Source: Elusimicrobiales bacterium
GTDB taxonomy: Bacteria; Elusimicrobiota; Elusimicrobia; Elusimicrobiales; UBA9959
NCBI GenBank assembly: GCA_028688015.1
Contig: JAQTZB010000006.1
Location: 43,381-107,380 of the forward strand
Reading direction: 5' to 3'
Length of the DNA: 64,000 nt
Part shown: one piece after another, positions 48,161-57,489 of the stretch
Position numbering within the stretch: position 1 is the stretch's first letter
Layout of the letters: each line of letters opens with the position of its first letter
Notes under the pieces: model-generated
What the model was told of the DNA's origin: nothing
What the model saw: only the letters and a program-made list of their open reading frames with translations
Databases searched by the model: none
Program-made: the position numbers and the translations under genes

Positions 48161-49872
48161 ACCGAGTAGGCGAGCCCGGAGAGGATGAGGAACTGGGCGT
48201 CTATCAGGGTTTCGGCCGTGACGCGCTCGGGGATGCGCCCGAAGAAGAAGAACAGCATCAGCGCCAGGTAGTACAGCATGCCGGTCAGCAGCGCTGAGGC
48301 CAGCTCGGGGCGCCAGCCGTTGTTCTTCAGCGTGAAGAGGATGGCCGACAGCAGCAGGAAGATGGAAAAGAGGGCGAAGTAGGTAAGTTTGGGGCCGGCA
48401 GCCTTATAAAAGTTCTCCCGGCCGGTTATCAGGTCGCTGTGGGCGTGGCTGATGCCGAACAGCACCGAGCGGGTGAAGACCAGCAGGAAGGCGAAGAAGA
48501 CCGCGAGCTGCGTGGAATTGCCCAGCGCCCAGCCCTCGCGCAGGCCCGGCGCGTAGGCGCACATGAAGGCCCACCCGAAGGCGGTGACGAAATCCTTTGA
48601 GGCGGGGAAATTGGCGAACCTCTCAAGCCCCATGGGCAGCTTGTAAGGGTAGAGCATGCCGCCAGCCCAGAAAAAAGCCGCTGCCAGGAAGATCTCCCAG
48701 CCCAGCGCCGCGGACAGGAAGATGGCCAGCGCGCCGCAGGCCAGCGAGGTCACTCGCGAGGCGCGCCTGTAGGTTATGAACAGCAGCCGCCGCGCGCGGT
48801 CCGGCTCGGCGCCGCCCTTTTCGGCCGCGCGGTGGGCCATGTGCAGGCTGAAGGCGAAGAGCCCGGCCATCAGCAGGAACTTGGCGGAAACCGGCGCGCC
48901 TTCGAGCCGCAGGCAGACGTAGGTCAGGGCGGTGGCGGCCAGTGCCGTGTAGAGAGAGCCGGTAATGACCAGCTTCCAGGCGAAAGAAATGTGGTCCAGC
49001 AGCCCGGCTTCCTCGTGCCCGGCCAGCTCGCGGGCTTTTTCCAGCACCTTGTCGGTCATCCAGGTAGGGGTGGAAGCGCCGGCGGTAATGAAAATTTTCC
49101 TGACTCCTTCGAAGAGGGAGGGGGTGAGTTCGTCCTCCTTCTCTATGTGTACGGCCTTTTTGGCCCCGCGCTCGCAGATCTGGAAGAGCCGGGCGGTATT
49201 GGCGGAGTTCTTGCCGCCAACCACGATCACCAGGTCCGCGCGCTTGGAGAACAGCACCGTCTCTTCCTGGCGCAGCTTGGTGGGGTTGCAGATGGTGTTG
49301 GAGACGGCGAGCTCGCCGGTTATCTTGCGGGCCTCCCCGGCTGCGGCCAGGAAGATGCCGGCCTCCTGCGTGGTCTGCGCCACTATGTTGGCTTTTTCCA
49401 GGCGGGGGAGCTTCTTTACCTCTTCGGGGCCGCTCACCACGTAGCCGCGCCCTTCGGTATAGCCCATCAGGCCCAGCACCTCGGCGTGGTCAGCGTCGCC
49501 GACGATGATGGTGGAGTAGCCTTTAGCCGCGTGAGCGGCTATGTTCTTCTGCACATGCTTGACCAGCGGGCAGGTGGCGTCCACCACCTCCAGGTCCAGC
49601 GCGCGGATGCGGGCTTCCTCTTGCGGGGGGATGCCGTGCGCGCGGATCACCAGGATGGCGCCCTTCTCTTTTATCTCCGCCGCGGACTTCACGGCCAGGA
49701 TGTTCTTTTCCCTGAGGGTCTCTATGACCTGCTTGTTGTGGATCAGCGGGCCCAGGGTGTAAATGGTCTTCTGGCGCTGGGCGGCCAGCTCCAGCACCTT
49801 GTCTATGGCGTTCTTCACGCCGGGGCAGAACCCCGCGCTTTTGGCCACCGTGATCTGCGCTTTTTTCGCCAT
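48154..49872 (-). CDS. ispH: IspH (HMBPP reductase) fused to a UbiA-like membrane domain
   Basis: 572 aa, about 280 longer than IspH. Residues 1-290 are complete IspH: iron-sulfur Cys16 (AGFCPGVK), Cys101 (DATCPLV) and Cys195 (NTICNPT), histidines in LIHNKQV, RAHGIPP and DADHAEVLG with Glu131, and TTQE. It makes IPP and DMAPP in the MEP pathway. Residues 300-572 hold eight or nine membrane helices resembling UbiA prenyltransferases, with FASKDFVTAFGWAFMC and, at the second Asp-rich motif position, SHAHSDLITGREN; the first NDxxDxxxD motif is not evident. It may tether isoprenoid supply to a membrane prenyl transfer. Confidence 0.87.
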   Translation of the reverse strand: MAKKAQITVAKSAGFCPGVKNAIDKVLELAAQRQKTIYTLGPLIHNKQVIETLREKNILAVKSAAEIKEKGAILVIRAHGIPPQEEARIRALDLEVVDATCPLVKHVQKNIAAHAAKGYSTIIVGDADHAEVLGLMGYTEGRGYVVSGPEEVKKLPRLEKANIVAQTTQEAGIFLAAAGEARKITGELAVSNTICNPTKLRQEETVLFSKRADLVIVVGGKNSANTARLFQICERGAKKAVHIEKEDELTPSLFEGVRKIFITAGASTPTWMTDKVLEKARELAGHEEAGLLDHISFAWKLVITGSLYTALAATALTYVCLRLEGAPVSAKFLLMAGLFAFSLHMAHRAAEKGGAEPDRARRLLFITYRRASRVTSLACGALAIFLSAALGWEIFLAAAFFWAGGMLYPYKLPMGLERFANFPASKDFVTAFGWAFMCAYAPGLREGWALGNSTQLAVFFAFLLVFTRSVLFGISHAHSDLITGRENFYKAAGPKLTYFALFSIFLLLSAILFTLKNNGWRPELASALLTGMLYYLALMLFFFFGRIPERVTAETLIDAQFLILSGLAYSVK

Positions 49873-49917
49873 CTTGGAAATGAAATTCTATCATTTTCAA
49901 ATTGGTAGAATCTTTAT

Positions 49918-51933
49918 ATGGAAGGACGGTTCAAACTGACGGCGCCGTACAAGCCGGCCGGCGACCAGCCCGGGGCTATAGACGCGCTCTGCGCGGGCGT
50001 GCTGGCGGGCAAGGCCAACCAGACGCTGCTGGGCGTGACCGGCTCAGGCAAGACCTACACCGTAGCCGCGGCCATAGAGCGGCTACAGCGCCCCGCGCTC
50101 ATAATTTCCCCCAATAAAGTGCTGGCGGCCCAGCTCTACGGCGAGTTCAAGACCTTCTTCCCCGAGAACGCCGTGGAGTTCTTCATTTCCTATTACGACT
50201 ACTACCAGCCCGAGGCCTACATCCCCTCCACCGACACCTATATCGAAAAAGACTCGTCTATAAACGACCACATAGACAAGCTGCGCCTGAAGGCCACTAC
50301 GTCCATCCTGACGCGGCCGGACACGCTGGTGGTGGCCTCGGTGTCCTCTATCTACAATATCGGCTCTCCGGACAACTTTTCAGAACTCTGCCTCACCATA
50401 AAGAAAGGCCAGAAGGCTGACCGCAAGGAGCTGACGCGTTTCCTGATAAACATAAATTACGAGCGCAACGAAGCCGAGTTCCTGCGCGGCCGCTTCCGCC
50501 TGCGCGGACCCAATCTGGACATTTTCCCGGCCGACGCCGAGACCGCGTGGCGCGTGGAACTGGGCGAGACCGTGGAGAGCATAAAGGAAATAGACCCGCT
50601 GACCGGGGATACCATCCGCGACCTCAACGAGATCTGGGTGTTCCCCGCCACGCATTTCGTTTCCACCCAGGGGGAAATAGAAACGGCCACGGCTTCCATC
50701 GAGGCCGAGCTGGCCGCGCGGCTGGCCGTGCTGAAGGGGGAGGGCAAGCTGCTGGAGGCCGAGCGCCTGGGCCAGCGGGTGCGCTACGACCTGGAGATGA
50801 TCCGCCAGGCCGGCTATTGCTCCGGCATAGAGAACTACGCGCGGCACTTGTCCAACCGCCCTCCTGGCAGCCGGCCCGATTGCCTGTTCGACTACTTTAA
50901 GAAAGATTTTTTGCTGTTCATAGACGAGTCGCACGTGACGGTGCCGCAGATCCGGGGTATGTACGAGGGCGACCGTTCCCGCAAGCAGACGCTGGTGGAT
51001 TTTGGCTTCCGGCTGCCTTCGGCGCTGGACAACCGCCCGCTTAAATTCAGCGAGTTCGAAGAGATCCGCCCGTCCACCGTGTTCGTCTCCGCCACGCCGG
51101 GCCCTTACGAATTGAAAACCTGCGCGAAGGAAGATATCATCGACCTGATCATCCGGCCGACCGGCCTGGTGGACCCGGAAGTGAAGATCCTCCCCGTGAC
51201 CGGCCAGATCAAAGCGCTGACGGCCGAGATAGCCAAGCGCGCCGCGAAGAAAGAGCGCACGCTGGTGCTGACTCTGACCAAGAAAACCTCCGAGGACCTG
51301 AGCGAATACCTGAAAGAAAAAGGCCTGAAGGCGCGCTATATGCATTCCGACATGGACACGCTGGAGCGCCTGGATATCCTGGCGGCGTTCCGCAAAGGCG
51401 AGTTCGACGCGCTCGTAGGCATCAACCTGCTGCGGGAGGGGCTCGATATCCCCGAAGTTACGCTGGTGGCCATCCTGAACGCCGATAACGAGGGCTTTTT
51501 GCGCAGCGAGACCACGCTGATCCAGATCTCCGGCCGCGCAGCCCGCAACCAGTGCGGCGAGGTTATCCTTTTCGCCGACCGCATGACCGGCTCCATGGAG
51601 CGCGCCATCGCCGAAATGACACGCCGCCGGAACCGGCAGCTGGCCTACAATAAAAAGCACGGCATCGAGCCCAAGACCATCATCAAGAAGTTCGTGGAAT
51701 TCGAGGAGCTGCGCACACAGGCCAAGCGGCAGGGGATAAATGTCGCCGAGCCGCTGCCGAAGGGCCTGCCCAAGGCTGGAGTGAAGGCCATGACCGAGGA
51801 CATAGAGCGCCGCATGCGCGACGCCGCCGATAACCTGAACTTCGAGCTGGCCGCCGAGCTGCGCGACCGCCTCTACGAGATCCGCGAAATGACCGGCGTG
51901 AAGGGCAAAGCCCCGCGCGCCCGGAAGAAATAA
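49918..51933 (+). CDS. uvrB: excinuclease ABC subunit B
   Basis: 671 aa, full length. Walker A LLGVTGSGKT, beta-hairpin SYYDYYQPEAYIPSTDTYIEKD, Walker B LFIDESH, helicase motifs VFVSATPGPYE, LVGINLLREGLDIPEV and QISGRAARN, and a C-terminal UVR domain (MTEDIERRMRDAADNLNFELAAELRD). It verifies lesions and positions UvrC in nucleotide excision repair. TAGAAT stands 6 nt before the ATG and no Shine-Dalgarno is present. The next gene starts 28 nt after the stop with its own -10-like box. Confidence 0.98.
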   Translation: MEGRFKLTAPYKPAGDQPGAIDALCAGVLAGKANQTLLGVTGSGKTYTVAAAIERLQRPALIISPNKVLAAQLYGEFKTFFPENAVEFFISYYDYYQPEAYIPSTDTYIEKDSSINDHIDKLRLKATTSILTRPDTLVVASVSSIYNIGSPDNFSELCLTIKKGQKADRKELTRFLININYERNEAEFLRGRFRLRGPNLDIFPADAETAWRVELGETVESIKEIDPLTGDTIRDLNEIWVFPATHFVSTQGEIETATASIEAELAARLAVLKGEGKLLEAERLGQRVRYDLEMIRQAGYCSGIENYARHLSNRPPGSRPDCLFDYFKKDFLLFIDESHVTVPQIRGMYEGDRSRKQTLVDFGFRLPSALDNRPLKFSEFEEIRPSTVFVSATPGPYELKTCAKEDIIDLIIRPTGLVDPEVKILPVTGQIKALTAEIAKRAAKKERTLVLTLTKKTSEDLSEYLKEKGLKARYMHSDMDTLERLDILAAFRKGEFDALVGINLLREGLDIPEVTLVAILNADNEGFLRSETTLIQISGRAARNQCGEVILFADRMTGSMERAIAEMTRRRNRQLAYNKKHGIEPKTIIKKFVEFEELRTQAKRQGINVAEPLPKGLPKAGVKAMTEDIERRMRDAADNLNFELAAELRDRLYEIREMTGVKGKAPRARKK

Positions 51934-51961
51934 TCCGACCCGCCAGAAATGGTAAAATCAA

Positions 51962-52813
51962 GTGGTGAAAGAATTTGACGCTGTTATAAAGGCGGCGCTG
52001 CGGGAGGATATAGGGACCGGCGATGTAACGACCCGGTTCTTCGTGCCTCTGGGCACGCGGTTTTACGGCGAAATGCGGGCCAAGGACGGCGGCGTGGTCT
52101 GCGGGCTGGAAGTGGCCCGGCGCGTTTTCGCCCTGGCGGCTCCCGGCTCGAGGGTCAAATTGGTTAAGAAAGACGGCGCCCGCATCAAAAAAGGCGACGT
52201 CCTGATGAAGATAGAAGGGCCAGCCTCCATCCTGACCGCCGAAAGAACGGCGCTGAATTTCCTGCAGCACATGAGCGGCGTGGCCACCAAGGCCGCGCTT
52301 TTTTGTTCTGTAATTAAAAGCTCCCGCACTAAAATTTACGATACCCGCAAAACCCTGCCGGGCCTGCGCCTGATAGAGAAGTACGCCGTCCGCTGCGGCG
52401 GCGCGCGCAACCACCGGCTGGGCCTCTACGACATGGCCATGATAAAGGACAACCACGTCGCTTTCGCCGGCAATAGCGCCGAAGTGCTGGGCCGGCGCAT
52501 AGCGGCCATGCGCCGGGCCAAGCCGGGCCTCAAGATAGAGCTGGAAGTGGACACGCTGGCCCAGCTCAAGGCTTTCCTGCACCTTGGCGCAGACGTCATA
52601 ATGCTGGATAACATGGGCTACGCCGCTATGAAGAAGGCCATAGCCCTGATACGCGCGCATAAAGGCAAGCGGCCTGAAGTGGAAATTTCGGGGGGCGTGG
52701 ACCTTGCGAAGGCCGCGCGCTACTCAAAGCTCGGGGCCGACCGCATCTCGGTCGGCTCCATCACCAGCGGCGCCCGGCCGCTGGACATCTCTTTCGAGGT
52801 ACAAACCAAATGA
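51962..52813 (+). CDS. nadC: nicotinate-nucleotide pyrophosphorylase (quinolinate phosphoribosyltransferase)
   Basis: 283 aa, starting GTG (a second GTG follows immediately). REDIGTGDVTT, GGVVCGLEVARRVF, ERTALNFLQHMSGVAT, YDTRKTLPGLRLIEKYAVRCGGARNHRLGLYDMAMIKDNH, IELEVDTLAQ and MLDNMG, EISGGV cover the quinolinate and PRPP sites. Makes nicotinate mononucleotide for NAD synthesis. TAAAAT lies 3 nt before the first GTG, 6 nt before the second. Overlaps birA by ATGA. nadA and nadB are not in the window. Confidence 0.97.
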   Translation: MVKEFDAVIKAALREDIGTGDVTTRFFVPLGTRFYGEMRAKDGGVVCGLEVARRVFALAAPGSRVKLVKKDGARIKKGDVLMKIEGPASILTAERTALNFLQHMSGVATKAALFCSVIKSSRTKIYDTRKTLPGLRLIEKYAVRCGGARNHRLGLYDMAMIKDNHVAFAGNSAEVLGRRIAAMRRAKPGLKIELEVDTLAQLKAFLHLGADVIMLDNMGYAAMKKAIALIRAHKGKRPEVEISGGVDLAKAARYSKLGADRISVGSITSGARPLDISFEVQTK

Positions 52814-53415
52814 AAACCTGCAACTGCGATCTGAACCTGGATACCCTGCCCGGCATCAGCAAGATAGTTTGCCTGGACGAGGTGGTCTCCACCCAGGCCG
52901 TGGCCCGCGAGCTGGCGCTCGAGGGCACCGCCGAGAAGACCCTGGTGCTGGCCGAAACCCAGACCGGCGGCAAAGGCCGCCTGGGCCGCGAGTGGGAAAG
53001 CGCCCCCGGCGGGCTCTACATGACGCTGCTTCTAAAACCCGAGACCGGCGTGAAATTCCTGCCGCACCTCAGCGTGCTCAGCGGCGAGGCCGTGGCCGGG
53101 ACCATTACGGCCCTTTACGGCATCAAGACACGCATCAAGAAGCCCAACGACGTCTACGCCTGGTATCCCCGCCGCCGCAAGTGGCTCAAGATCTCCGGCA
53201 TCCTGACCGAATCCTCCTCCATCAACAAGGACGCCAGCTGGCTGCTGCTGGGCGTGGGCGTGAACCTCAATAACCTGCCCAAGCTGGATACCGCCGTCAG
53301 CGTTAAGGCCATTAAGGGCGCTGCCGTCTCGCGCGAAGAGTTCCTGGAGGCGTTCTTCCGGAATTTCTGGCTGGAGTATTCCGCCTGGGAATACGGTAGC
53401 CAGGCCAAGTCGTGA
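52810..53415 (+). CDS. birA: biotin-[acetyl-CoA carboxylase] ligase, short form
   Basis: 201 aa: only the catalytic domain, without the N-terminal repressor HTH and with no room for the C-terminal SH3 domain. DEVVSTQAVARELA, AETQTGGKGRLGREW (biotinyl-AMP loop), GGLYMTLLLKP, RIKKPNDVYAW (catalytic Lys), KISGILTES and LLGVGVNLN. It attaches biotin to carboxylase carrier proteins. Coupled by 4-nt overlaps to nadC and queG. Confidence 0.93.
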   Translation: MKTCNCDLNLDTLPGISKIVCLDEVVSTQAVARELALEGTAEKTLVLAETQTGGKGRLGREWESAPGGLYMTLLLKPETGVKFLPHLSVLSGEAVAGTITALYGIKTRIKKPNDVYAWYPRRRKWLKISGILTESSSINKDASWLLLGVGVNLNNLPKLDTAVSVKAIKGAAVSREEFLEAFFRNFWLEYSAWEYGSQAKS

Positions 53416-54260
53416 CCGCCGCGCGCATCAAGGAGATCGCTTTAGCCCGCGGCGCCTCGGCGGCCGGCATAGCCCCGGCCTCGGACCTGGCCGAATTCCG
53501 GCGTTTTGATACCGCCATCACCATCATCCCCGAAGGTCTGCTCTACCTCAAGCGCGACCCCCTGGTAAGGAAAAGCATAAAGAAGTGGTACGCCGGCGCG
53601 CGTTCCGTGCTGGTCTGCGCTTTCCGCTACTGGACGCCTGACCTGAACCACGCCGCGGTCCTTAAAGCCGTCGGCGACCCCGCGGAATTCCTTAAGCGGA
53701 CCGGCCGCAAGGCCAACCAGCCACAACTGTTGTCAAAGCCCGGGGCCAAGATCTCGCGGTACGCCCTTTGCCGGGACTACCATGACGCGGTGAAAGAGCA
53801 GCTTTCCGCCATGCTGGCCGATATCAAAGCGGAAGATCCCGCGGCCGACGGCAAGCTCTTCTGCGACACCTCCCCGGTGATGGAGAAGGAGCTGGCCCGC
53901 CTGGCCGGCCTCGGTTTCCGGGGGAAGAACACCCTGCTGCTTTCCAGGACCATGGGCAGTTATGTCTTTTTGGGCGGCATAGCGCTTAACCTGTCCCTTC
54001 AGCCTGACGAACCCTCCACGGATTCCTGCGGGGGCTGCGACCAGTGCGTGAAAGCCTGCCCCACCCGCGCCCTGAAGGACGGCCGCCTGGAAGCCGGGCG
54101 CTGCCTGGCCTACTGGACCACGCAGGGAAAAACCACTATTCCGAAAGAGGCCGAAGAGCGCAACCCCGGCTGGGCCTACGGCTGCGACCTCTGCCAGGAA
54201 GCCTGCCCCCAGAACAAAGCTCCGGGCGTCGTCGCCCCCGGCTTTGAACCTGTAGTGTAA
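53412..54260 (+). CDS. queG: epoxyqueuosine reductase-like iron-sulfur / cobalamin protein
   Basis: 282 aa, GTG start overlapping birA. N-terminal QueG fold (KEIALARGASAAGIAPA, SRYALCRDYHDAV, GFRGKNTLLLS), then two 4Fe-4S clusters: CGGCDQCVKACPT and YGCDLCQEACPQ. The C-terminal HEAT repeat of the longer QueG form is missing. It performs the last step of queuosine synthesis in tRNA. LFCDTSPVMEKELA supports QueG over related ferredoxins. Terminator follows. Confidence 0.92.
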   Translation: MTAARIKEIALARGASAAGIAPASDLAEFRRFDTAITIIPEGLLYLKRDPLVRKSIKKWYAGARSVLVCAFRYWTPDLNHAAVLKAVGDPAEFLKRTGRKANQPQLLSKPGAKISRYALCRDYHDAVKEQLSAMLADIKAEDPAADGKLFCDTSPVMEKELARLAGLGFRGKNTLLLSRTMGSYVFLGGIALNLSLQPDEPSTDSCGGCDQCVKACPTRALKDGRLEAGRCLAYWTTQGKTTIPKEAEERNPGWAYGCDLCQEACPQNKAPGVVAPGFEPVV

Positions 54261-54294
54261 AGGGCGCTGCCCGGCTTGCGCCGGCGGGGGAATA

Positions 54295-54328
54295 AAAAAA
54301 GAGGAGAGCTGTGGCTCTCCTCTTTTTT
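54295..54328. terminator. bidirectional terminator (queG / response regulator)
   Basis: AAAAAAGAGGAGAGC-TGTG-GCTCTCCTCTTTTTT, a perfect 15-bp palindrome with U-tracts in both directions. Confidence 0.95.
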
Positions 54329-54339
54329 GCGGCTTGGGG

Positions 54340-54708
54340 TTATTTTTTCGCGAGGGCGTTCTTTACGGCTTCCATCAGGTCGTCGGTGTTGAACGGCTTG
54401 GTCAGGAAGGCCGCCACCTGCGAGAAGCGCTGGAACATGGTGCGCGAGGGCTCAAGCGCGGAGAGGACCACGATGGGCATCTTGCCCAGGGTCTCGTCCT
54501 CGGAGATCTGCGTGGCCAGCGAATAGCCGTCTATGCCCGGCAGCATCACGTCGAGCACGAGCAGGTCGGGCTGGTAGGACTTCAGGACGTCCATTACTTC
54601 GCGGCCGTTGTCGCAAACCTTGATCTGGTGCCCCAGCGACTCGAGGGTGTACTGCACCAGGCTCGAGATTTCGGGGTCGTCGTCGACTACAAGAATTTTA
54701 TTCCCCAT
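54340..54708 (-). CDS. single-domain response regulator
   Basis: 122 aa CheY-like receiver: VVDDDPE, Asp53 in LLVLDVMLP, Ser/Thr switch in VVLSALEP, Lys104 in FLTKPFN. No output domain. It follows NamZ and MltA on the same strand with a 26-nt gap, so it may be co-transcribed with murein-turnover genes. Partner kinase and target unknown. Confidence 0.92.
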   Translation of the reverse strand: MGNKILVVDDDPEISSLVQYTLESLGHQIKVCDNGREVMDVLKSYQPDLLVLDVMLPGIDGYSLATQISEDETLGKMPIVVLSALEPSRTMFQRFSQVAAFLTKPFNTDDLMEAVKNALAKK

Positions 54709-54734
54709 AGGTTATAAATTTAACACATTCCCCC

Positions 54735-55937
54735 TTATTTGTAAAGCCGGAACTTGGGCGCGGCCTCGCGGAACGGCTCAGAGCTTTTTTCGAACGCGGC
54801 TATTATCTCCGCCGGTTTCTTGCCCGCCATCAGCAGGTTGTAGAGGTCGGCGGAGCCGGTCATCTTGCGGATCTCCACCTCCTTCAGAACGAAGTCTTTC
54901 TCGTTGTAGTCGCGCAGCAGCCAGGCCGCGTGCACGAAGATGTCCAGCGCCCGCACGGCGGCCTTGTCGGTCACTTCTATAAGCACGCCGGGGCATTCCT
55001 TGCCCTGGTAGACGTCCTTGTCGGGTGTCAGTTTAAGCGGCGAGAATTTTACGCCTTTCAGCTTGGCCTTGTTGAGCTTCTTCACGATCTTTTCCGCCTT
55101 CAGCCAAGGCGCGCCGAACCAGTGGAAGGGGATGTCCGTGCCGCGGCCCACGGAGACGTTGGTGGCTTCGAAGCAGCCCAGGCCCGGGTAGAGCACCTCG
55201 GCGTCCAGGTCGCGGATATTGGGAGAGGGGTTGGTCCACCGCAGTCCCGCCTCGTCGAAGAACATGTTGCGGCGCCAGCCCTCCATCTTAACCACGGTGA
55301 GGTCCAGGTCCAGTTTCAGGTTGTCCTTGTGGAACAAGGCCATCTCGCCTGCGGTGAAGCCGTGGCGCGTGGGCACCGGGAAATAGGCCGTAAAGAAACT
55401 GAGGTCCGGGGCCAGCACCGGTCCCTCAACCAGGCCGCCTATGGGGTTGGGGCGGTCGAGCACCATGAACGGCAGGCCGGCCTTGGCGGCCTCCTCCATG
55501 GCGTAGCCCATCGTGGTCAGGTAAGTGTAGAAGCGGGCGCCTATGTCCTGGATGTCGAAGACCAGGACGTCCAGGTCCTTTAGCATCTCCGGCGCAGGGC
55601 GCTGCTTGCCCTTGCCGTAGAGGCTGTAGACCGGCGCGCCTGTGGCCGGGTCGGTGGTGTTCTCTATGTAGACGCCGCCTTCCTCGTTGCCGCGGAAGCC
55701 GTGCTCGGGCGAGAAGATGGCCGCCAGCTTGAAGCTGCCGGCGGCGTGGAAGGCGTCCACCGCGTTCTGGCCGGTCGCGTTGAGCGAGGTGTGGTTGGTG
55801 ATGAGCCCGACGCGCTTGCCGTGCAGCTGGCGGAAGCCGTCGCGCTCCAGCACGTCCAGGCCGGTCAGTACCGCGGCCGCGGCTGAAGAGGAGGCGGGGA
55901 GAAGCAGCATGAGTGAAAGGGTGGCTAGCTTGTTCAC
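54735..55937 (-). CDS. namZ: exo-beta-N-acetylmuramidase NamZ (DUF1343)
   Basis: 400 aa with a signal peptide (to SSSAAAA). DUF1343/NamZ marks: GKRVGLITNHTSLNATGQNAVD, AAIFSPEHGFRGNEEGG, VFDIQDIGARFYTYLTTMGYAMEEAA, FMVLDRPNPIGG, EGPVL and TNVSVGRGTDIPFHWFGAPWL. The family removes terminal MurNAc from peptidoglycan fragments. It overlaps mltA by ATGA: the lytic transglycosylase and this exo-enzyme form a murein-degradation pair. Confidence 0.94.
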   Translation of the reverse strand: MNKLATLSLMLLLPASSSAAAAVLTGLDVLERDGFRQLHGKRVGLITNHTSLNATGQNAVDAFHAAGSFKLAAIFSPEHGFRGNEEGGVYIENTTDPATGAPVYSLYGKGKQRPAPEMLKDLDVLVFDIQDIGARFYTYLTTMGYAMEEAAKAGLPFMVLDRPNPIGGLVEGPVLAPDLSFFTAYFPVPTRHGFTAGEMALFHKDNLKLDLDLTVVKMEGWRRNMFFDEAGLRWTNPSPNIRDLDAEVLYPGLGCFEATNVSVGRGTDIPFHWFGAPWLKAEKIVKKLNKAKLKGVKFSPLKLTPDKDVYQGKECPGVLIEVTDKAAVRALDIFVHAAWLLRDYNEKDFVLKEVEIRKMTGSADLYNLLMAGKKPAEIIAAFEKSSEPFREAAPKFRLYK

Positions 55938-57283
55938 AGGTTTTTCTCCGTCTTCGCGGTGCCGGGGGCCGGCTGTTCAGCCGGCTTTTCCTTGAGCACC
56001 AGCAGGTAGAGCGCACCCGGGTCCCACAGCTTGAAGGCGAAGGTGCGGGCTTTCTTGCCCGCCCCGGCGAAGAAGTCCACACGGCCCGGGCCCTTGATGG
56101 CTCCGCCGGTATCCTGGCAGAACACCAGGCGGCCGTCAGCCTTGCGGCCCAGCAGGTTGCCGTCGCCGTCCACGTCGGGCATGGTGGTGCTCATGAAGGC
56201 CAGCGTGCCCATGGGCACCAGGGTGTTGTCTATGGCTATGGAGCGCCAGCCGGTCAGCGGCAGGCCGTAGGTGCCGTCGGGACCCTCGTCCGGGTCCGAG
56301 TCCTTGTCTATGGAGAAGAAGACGTAGCGCCGGTTGCGGCTGAGGATGTCTCTCACCTTCTCCGGGTGCTCCTCGAGGTACTGCATCCCTTTCTCGTGGC
56401 TGATGCCCTCGCGCGGCAGCGAGCCGGTCTCTATCATGGCGGTCAGCCAGCCCTTGAACTTAAGGCTGTTGGTGGCCGCGAACTTGGCCTTGACTATGCG
56501 CCCGTCGGGCAGGGCCAGGCGCCCGGAACCCTCGGTGTGCAGGTCCATGATGTCGGCCCGGTTGGCGAACCAGGCTATCGGCTTGCCTTTCTTCATCTTG
56601 CCGGCGAAGTCTATCTCGTCGCGGGTCAGGTACGGCACCAGCTGGTCGCCCTTGATGCGGCCGGTCAGTTTCTCGCCCTTGAACTTTTCGTTGAAGTCGC
56701 CCAGGTTTATGGTGACCAGGTCTTTGGGCTTGGCGTAGATGGGGTATCTGTATTTTTTAGTCTTCTTCAGGCTGGCTTCCAGGGTGGGCTCGTAGTAGGA
56801 GCTGAAGACCACGGTGCCGGTGGAGTCGCGGCCGGCCATCTGGTAGGCCTCGAATTTTTCCTTCAGCTGCCGGTCCAGGTCCTGCGGGGAGGGGGAGGCC
56901 TCTAATATCTTTATTAACTCCTCATTAGCCTCGGCCAGTTCTTTGGAGGTTATCCGGCGGCTGCCGAAAGTGTAAGCCGCGCCGCCGGTATTGAGGCCGC
57001 TGAGATATTTGCGGTTGAGCAGGGCGGCCTTCAGCAGCGGCTTCAGGTCGTCGCCGTCGGCGAAGGCGGGCAGGGCCTCGGGCGCTGGCAGGAACATAGG
57101 CCCGGCCTCGGCGGGAGCGACGGCCGCGGCGGTGGAAACGGCTGGCGGCGTTACGCCCGGGGCCGCCGCGACGGGGCAGGGCGGGCAGGCGGGACAGGCG
57201 GGGCACTCGGCGGCGGGTTTTACCGCTACCGTAGAACAGCCGGCCAGCGCCAGGCCGAATATGACCAAAGTGACGTTCCTCAT
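55934..57283 (-). CDS. mltA: membrane-bound lytic murein transglycosylase A-like lipoprotein
   Basis: 449 aa, GGGAGGAA ribosome site, perfect lipobox LAGC|S. A Cys/Pro-rich spacer (ECPACPACPPCP) is followed by a helical lead and the MltA domain: VFSSYYEPTLEAS, YPIYAKP, LVPYLTRDEIDFAG, IAWFANRADIMDLHTEGSGRL and FFSIDKDSDPDEGPDGTYGLPLTGWRSIAID; then the 3D domain with catalytic Asp in LVFCQDTGGAIKGPGRVDFFAG. It cleaves glycan strands to anhydro-MurNAc ends. The ECPACPACPPCP metal-like cluster right after the anchor is unusual. Confidence 0.94.
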   Translation of the reverse strand: MRNVTLVIFGLALAGCSTVAVKPAAECPACPACPPCPVAAAPGVTPPAVSTAAAVAPAEAGPMFLPAPEALPAFADGDDLKPLLKAALLNRKYLSGLNTGGAAYTFGSRRITSKELAEANEELIKILEASPSPQDLDRQLKEKFEAYQMAGRDSTGTVVFSSYYEPTLEASLKKTKKYRYPIYAKPKDLVTINLGDFNEKFKGEKLTGRIKGDQLVPYLTRDEIDFAGKMKKGKPIAWFANRADIMDLHTEGSGRLALPDGRIVKAKFAATNSLKFKGWLTAMIETGSLPREGISHEKGMQYLEEHPEKVRDILSRNRRYVFFSIDKDSDPDEGPDGTYGLPLTGWRSIAIDNTLVPMGTLAFMSTTMPDVDGDGNLLGRKADGRLVFCQDTGGAIKGPGRVDFFAGAGKKARTFAFKLWDPGALYLLVLKEKPAEQPAPGTAKTEKNL

Positions 57284-57454
57284 GTGGTTCCTCCCCGCCG
57301 CCTGCGGCCCGCGGCGATATTTTCACCGTCGGAATCCCGGCCGCGGCCCTGGCCGCTCCGGTAACAAAAGTCAAGTGTGCCCGGGTATACAGAAAGCCGG
57401 TTTTCATTGGGAAAACTGGCCGCGGGCAAATCCAATTATCCCAAAATACCTCGG

Positions 57455-57483
57455 TTGACACAAGGCGGATTTTCTACTAAACT
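57455..57483 (+). promoter_or_regulatory. consensus promoter placing the start site at the FecR-gene ATG
   Basis: TTGACA, 17 nt, TAAACT, then only 6 nt to the ATG. The expected +1 is the A or close to it, so the transcript should be leaderless. Confidence 0.75.
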
Positions 57484-57489
57484 TCACTT

